DNA of 64,000 nucleotides from contig JBKECP010000034.1 of NCBI GenBank assembly GCA_047974765.1, positions 60,512 through 124,511 of the forward strand, read 5' to 3'. The position numbers were made by a program, and so were the translations under genes. Each line of letters opens with the position of its first letter. The stretch's first letter is position 1. Shown piece by piece: positions 60,814 through 64,000 of the stretch. The DNA comes from JBKECP01 sp047974765 (GTDB lineage: Bacteria; Pseudomonadota; Gammaproteobacteria; Pseudomonadales; Halieaceae). Under the pieces are notes generated by a model. The model was not told the DNA's origin. It saw only the letters and a list, made by a program, of their open reading frames with translations, and searched no databases.

Positions 60814-60978
60814 GATTTTCTCCGGTGTGTTGGCTAATTGAGACGGAGGCACCATACGGCATAATTTACTTTGCGTAAAACGATATATATTTAATAGAGT
60901 GTTGCTTATTTTGCAAAAATAAACTGGTTAATAAAGAGTCATCAGTAAAAATTACATCGTTATCTGGAGGGCTGGTTC
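60814..60978. promoter_or_regulatory. ilvC-ilvY divergent control region
   Basis: Contains the inverted repeat TTTAC-N5-GTAAA (60865-60879), a LysR-type box, and the palindrome TTTTGCAAAA (60909-60918). Two operators between ilvY and ilvC agree with the known mechanism in which IlvY binds tandem sites and, with acetolactate or acetohydroxybutyrate, activates ilvC. Confidence 0.6.
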
Positions 60979-61887
60979 ATGGACTTGCGCAGCTTGCAGT
61001 TATTTCTGTCAGTGGCTGATACCTTGAGCTTCAGTCGCAGTGCTGAGCAGCGGCACTTGAGCGTCAGCGCAGTCAGTCGCAGCATACAACGTCTGGAGGA
61101 GGAGGTTGGTCGGCCGCTATTTGAGCGGGATCGCCGCAGTGTCCGGCTGACACCGGCAGGTCGTGATTTTGGTGACTATGCCCGGCGGGCTATCAAGGAC
61201 TGGGACCAGACCCGACGCCAGCTTGGCGGGGGTGAAGAGCTGGTAGGAGAAGTCAGCTTGTACTGCTCGGTAACGGCGACCTACAGTCTGCTCGCACCGA
61301 TACTGGAAGCCCTGCGTAACAACTATGCCGGCCTGGATATTCAGCTGCATACGGGAGATCCGGCGGATGGCATCGATCACTTGCTGGCTAATCATTACGA
61401 TGTGGTGGTTACTGGCCGACCGACAGCATTGCCGCAGCGGCTGAGCTATTTGCAACTGATGGAAAGCCCCATGCTATTGTGCATGCCAACAGCCGATTGT
61501 GTGGTGCGTGCCCAGATACTGACGGGTGATAGTGCGTCGCCCGACTTTAACTGGAGTGAACACCCTTTTATTGTGCCTGAGCGGGGTATCACCCGTGATA
61601 TGTTTGATCAATGGTGTGAAGAGCAGGGTTTTATGCCTCGTATCTATGCTCAAGTGGCTGGACATGAGGCAATTGTGGCAATGGTGGGGCTGGGGCTGGG
61701 TGTGGGTATTGCTCCAGAGCTGGTGGTGCGCACCAGCGGCCTTGCGGGAAGGGTCAGCGCTGTGCCTGTTTGGCGGTCTCTGCCAGCCCTGGGTATTGGC
61801 TTGTGTGTTGCAAGGACAACATTGGCTGACCCCCGTGTGCGGGCTTTTTGGGATGAGGCGGCCAATATTTTCACCGCAGCTGTTTGA
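60979..61887 (+). CDS. ilvY: LysR-type activator IlvY
   Basis: 302 residues. HTH at 1-60 (LQLFLSVADTLSFSRSAEQRHLSVSAVSRSIQRLE; core FSRSAEQRHLSVSAVSR), then RPLFERDRRSVRLTPAG. The inducer domain reads VSLYCSVTATYSLLAPIL and GHEAIVAMVGLGLGVGI, as in IlvY. Divergent from ilvC, which fixes the assignment. GGAGGG precedes the ATG. Confidence 0.93.
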   Translation: MDLRSLQLFLSVADTLSFSRSAEQRHLSVSAVSRSIQRLEEEVGRPLFERDRRSVRLTPAGRDFGDYARRAIKDWDQTRRQLGGGEELVGEVSLYCSVTATYSLLAPILEALRNNYAGLDIQLHTGDPADGIDHLLANHYDVVVTGRPTALPQRLSYLQLMESPMLLCMPTADCVVRAQILTGDSASPDFNWSEHPFIVPERGITRDMFDQWCEEQGFMPRIYAQVAGHEAIVAMVGLGLGVGIAPELVVRTSGLAGRVSAVPVWRSLPALGIGLCVARTTLADPRVRAFWDEAANIFTAAV

Positions 61888-61905
61888 GCGTGATCAAACG
61901 GCTGC

Positions 61906-62517
61906 TCAATCACAAATTTTCAATACAGGCTTGCGTACAGAGAGCTCTCCACCGGCATAATGAGCGATGCCAATACGCATACTTCTGGCCTCATCGGGAA
62001 CTGTGAATTCAATGGCAACAGCTGTCCAGTCATGCTGCCCCATATGGGGTTCATGTTCAAAGCGGGAATTAAACAGTATGCCATTGCCATCGGGGCCGCT
62101 ACCTGGAGCACCGCGAACAAAAACCGTCAGTCCGCCACCTGTGCCAAAGGCGTGTCGTACGCCCTTGTTGTTCAGGTCAAGTTTAAGCTCGGCAGCATAG
62201 TGTAGTTTGTGCCCGCGAACAGTTTCGATGGGAATGCGCTGGTTGAGTGTAAACCAGTGCTGGTTGCCGGTTTTCCTAATCCTGGCGACACCGTCTTTTA
62301 CGGTCAGCTCAAACGACCGCTCTCCCGCGTGTTGGGCGCTACTCCAGGGATAGCGTCGCCCCCGTTCGTCCTGTGTAAAATCCGGATTGGCCAACAGATT
62401 AGCAGCGTAGTCACAATGATCGTCACCGTGGGTATCTGTCGACGCCCAGGTGGTGAGCGTTGTCACCACATTTGCCAGCAGTATTGAAACAATAAATAAT
62501 AGATGTGTTTTCTTCAT
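61906..62517 (-). CDS. Secreted protein with carbohydrate-binding-like beta-sandwich
   Basis: 203 residues. Signal peptide about 1-26 (ending WAS). The mature part begins NLLANPDFTQDERGRRYPW and runs through alternating beta strands (RSFELTVKDGVARIRKTG, KLHYAAELKLDLNN, WTAVAIEFTVPDEARSMRIGI), the pattern of CBM4/9-like jelly rolls. Two Cys (near 35 and 202) may bridge. No catalytic motif. Convergent with ilvY; no neighbour explains its role. Confidence 0.65.
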   Translation of the reverse strand: MKKTHLLFIVSILLANVVTTLTTWASTDTHGDDHCDYAANLLANPDFTQDERGRRYPWSSAQHAGERSFELTVKDGVARIRKTGNQHWFTLNQRIPIETVRGHKLHYAAELKLDLNNKGVRHAFGTGGGLTVFVRGAPGSGPDGNGILFNSRFEHEPHMGQHDWTAVAIEFTVPDEARSMRIGIAHYAGGELSVRKPVLKICD

Positions 62518-62636
62518 GGGGCGTAATTATAGGTATATACATTTGTGCTTGTCAGCCTCTTGAGGTAGCCACTATTGTAGTGAGTTTGTAGTCCTTGCTT
62601 TGATACACTGTTGGCAACACAAACCAGTAGATACTT

Positions 62637-63533
62637 ATGACCGATTTCCCGACTTCTCATTCGCACAAGCCCGACTCTCATAAACCTGACCTGTCGTCAC
62701 AGCTTGAACCTGATGCTTATTTGCCCAGTGGTGTGAGTCCATCACTGGACTTGCTGGTGGGTGAACATGAGGAAGAGGTTTCGGAAAACGGCCAGACTGT
62801 CAGGAGACAGGGGGTGTATCTGCTGCCGAATCTGTTTACCACCGGAGCGTTGTTTGCCGGTTTTTATGCTGTCATCGCTGCTATGCGTGGAGATTTTGAA
62901 AGTGCTGCCATCGCCATTTTTTGCGCCGGAGTATTTGATGGGCTGGATGGACGGATTGCCCGTTTGACCAATACCGCCAGTAAATTTGGTGCTGAATACG
63001 ACAGTCTCTCGGATATGGTTTCTTTTGGAGTTGCTCCGGCTTTGGTGGTATTTAGCTGGGCACTGGAGGATCTCGGCAAGTTTGGCTGGAGTGCTGCTTT
63101 TATCTATGTGGCCTGTGCCGCGCTGCGGCTGGCCCGTTTCAATACCAGTGTCGATACTGCCGACAAAAACTACTTTACAGGGCTTGCCAGCCCGGCGGCG
63201 GCGGCGATTATTGCCAGTACTGTCTGGGTTTGTTACGACCTTGGCTGGGTCGGGGATCAGTTGCCGACTGAAATATCTGTACTTGTTGCTTTGTTGACCG
63301 CCGCTGTAGGTATCCTCATGATAGCCAACTTCCCCTATTACAGCTTTAAAGGTGTGGATTTTAAGGGGCGAGTCCCTTTTGTGGTGATGATTCTGGTGGT
63401 ATTTGCCTTTGGGTTGATCACCCTGGATCCGCCATTGATCTTTCTAATACTGTTTTTGTCTTACGCCTTATCGGGACCATTGATGCGCCTGCGTAAAGGT
63501 GGGGCAACAAGTCAGTCGGCCTCAAAAAACTGA
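62637..63533 (+). CDS. pssA: CDP-diacylglycerol-serine O-phosphatidyltransferase
   Basis: 298 residues. The CDP-alcohol phosphotransferase signature is DGLDGRIARLTNTASKFGAEYDSLSDMVSFG (key residues D-G-x2-A-R-x8-G-x3-D-x3-D) around 101-130. About eight membrane helices. It makes phosphatidylserine for phosphatidylethanolamine synthesis. The type I, integral-membrane form with ~50 extra N-terminal polar residues, as in Pseudomonas, where it also lies next to ilvC. Confidence 0.93.
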   Translation: MTDFPTSHSHKPDSHKPDLSSQLEPDAYLPSGVSPSLDLLVGEHEEEVSENGQTVRRQGVYLLPNLFTTGALFAGFYAVIAAMRGDFESAAIAIFCAGVFDGLDGRIARLTNTASKFGAEYDSLSDMVSFGVAPALVVFSWALEDLGKFGWSAAFIYVACAALRLARFNTSVDTADKNYFTGLASPAAAAIIASTVWVCYDLGWVGDQLPTEISVLVALLTAAVGILMIANFPYYSFKGVDFKGRVPFVVMILVVFAFGLITLDPPLIFLILFLSYALSGPLMRLRKGGATSQSASKN

Positions 63534-63615
63534 CTTGGTTTGTGGGTATCTGAAAGAGATTTGGCTCTCCGCAAAGGTTGAATATAAAAATAGTTTAAAA
63601 AATACATTTTAGGGA

Positions 63616-63643
63616 TTGCGATGGCGTTGATTCTGCGTAGAAT
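63616..63643 (+). promoter_or_regulatory. Upstream rrn-type promoter
   Basis: TTGCGA (63616-63621), 16-nt spacer, TAGAAT (63638-63643), followed by a GC-rich discriminator GCGCCCC as in stringently controlled promoters. Confidence 0.6.
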
Positions 63644-63728
63644 GCGCCCCTCGCATTCAGGCGCTTTTTGACATCATTGGGTATAGTCAGAAAGGTAGTA
63701 AAAAAACTGATTTTTTTTACTAAATCGC

Positions 63729-63756
63729 TTGCGACTTTTTAAGTGAGCCGTATAAT
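63729..63756 (+). promoter_or_regulatory. Downstream rrn-type promoter
   Basis: TTGCGA (63729-63734), 16-nt spacer, consensus TATAAT (63751-63756), then GCGC. An A/T-rich stretch with a run of eight T (63711-63718) lies upstream, like an UP element. Confidence 0.75.
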
Positions 63757-64000
63757 GCGCAACCTCGATTGGGGTGAGTCCTGATCAAGACCTCGAGTCC
63801 TTGCGGCTGAGGGTTGCTTAACAAGAAGACAAAGACAGATGTGTGGGCACTTGTTGAGGTAGTAGCTACGGTTATTATCAGACACAAGTGACTCATAGAT
63901 TCTTTTGAATTTTTGATTTTCGAGTGTCTGAGCCGGGATTTGGATGTTGACGTGGGGTTTACCATGGAAACATTCCCTCTTGTACAGTTGTGCAGAGGTA

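Larger units (their letters stand above)
63534..64000. other. Probable rRNA operon promoter and leader region
   Basis: No gene. Two promoters with the same -35 (listed) are followed by a leader with a boxA-like TTGCTTAACAA (63814-63824), the typical rRNA leader segment GTGTGGGCACTTGT (63841-63854) and its partial complement ACACAAGTG (63882-63890), which together can form a processing stem. The 16S rRNA itself is not reached and should lie just beyond the window. Confidence 0.65.

Noticed and set aside
63720..63965. 81-codon minus-strand frame in the last intergenic region
   Set aside because: Lies antisense to the promoter and rRNA-type leader.
1..64000. CRISPR arrays and prophage
   Set aside because: No regularly spaced direct repeats and no phage structural or cas genes were seen; the short tandem repeats lack spacers of CRISPR size.

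Overview
The window is a stretch of gammaproteobacterial chromosome with about half G+C and dense housekeeping genes. Gene order resembles Pseudomonas and its marine relatives (Cellvibrionales-type bacteria): ubiG-mupP-yciK divergent from gyrA, then serC-pheA-tyrA-aroA-cmk-rpsA-ihfB-lapA-lapB-pyrF, then wbpL/wbpM-like genes, then ilvC next to pssA. The genus cannot be fixed from sequence alone.

Layout. 1-3.6 kb: the end of a pqi lipid-transport operon, a MarC transporter and a secreted protein with an exosortase-like C-terminal tail. 3.7-16.5 kb: small housekeeping genes (DnaJ/VWA pair, rsmE, rimO, sseA, rluA, pdxJ-ppiA, yciB, PHP phosphoesterase, yciO). 16.5-21.5 kb: scpA-scpB-rluB, then a methyltransferase and a UbiM-like hydroxylase. 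21.5-27.6 kb: a minus-strand group with a Na+/Ca2+ exchanger, a fused SecDF and a sugar-acid dehydratase. 27.9-34.5 kb is the accessory region: an internally deleted ISL3-type element with an apparent 8-bp target duplication, a CHAP protein, tRNA-Thr(CGU), a RAYT transposase with flanking repeats, a DMT transporter and an rtcB operon. 34.6-50.6 kb: ubiquinone, gyrase, aromatic amino acid, ribosomal S1/IHF and LPS-assembly genes. 50.7-56.2 kb: comEA-like gene and the remnant or minimal form of an O-antigen locus. 57.3-59.3 kb: a small secreted protein whose terminator is followed directly by a decayed group II intron. 59.3-63.5 kb: ilvC/ilvY and pssA. The last 460 bp carry two stringent-type promoters and what looks like an rRNA operon leader.

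The most interesting part is the rtcB operon (31.65-34.5 kb). RNA ligase RtcB is followed by an uncharacterised 320-residue protein with an EEVQNDW motif and then by a 73-residue basic protein. The latter gene has an intrinsic-terminator-like hairpin inside its reading frame, the arrangement known from ribosome-rescue factor ArfA, which is made from non-stop mRNA. Upstream lies a compact unit with promoter, operator-like inverted repeat, ideal Shine-Dalgarno, 10-codon ORF and terminator. This suggests an operon linking RNA repair with stalled-ribosome rescue; the link is inferred, not shown.
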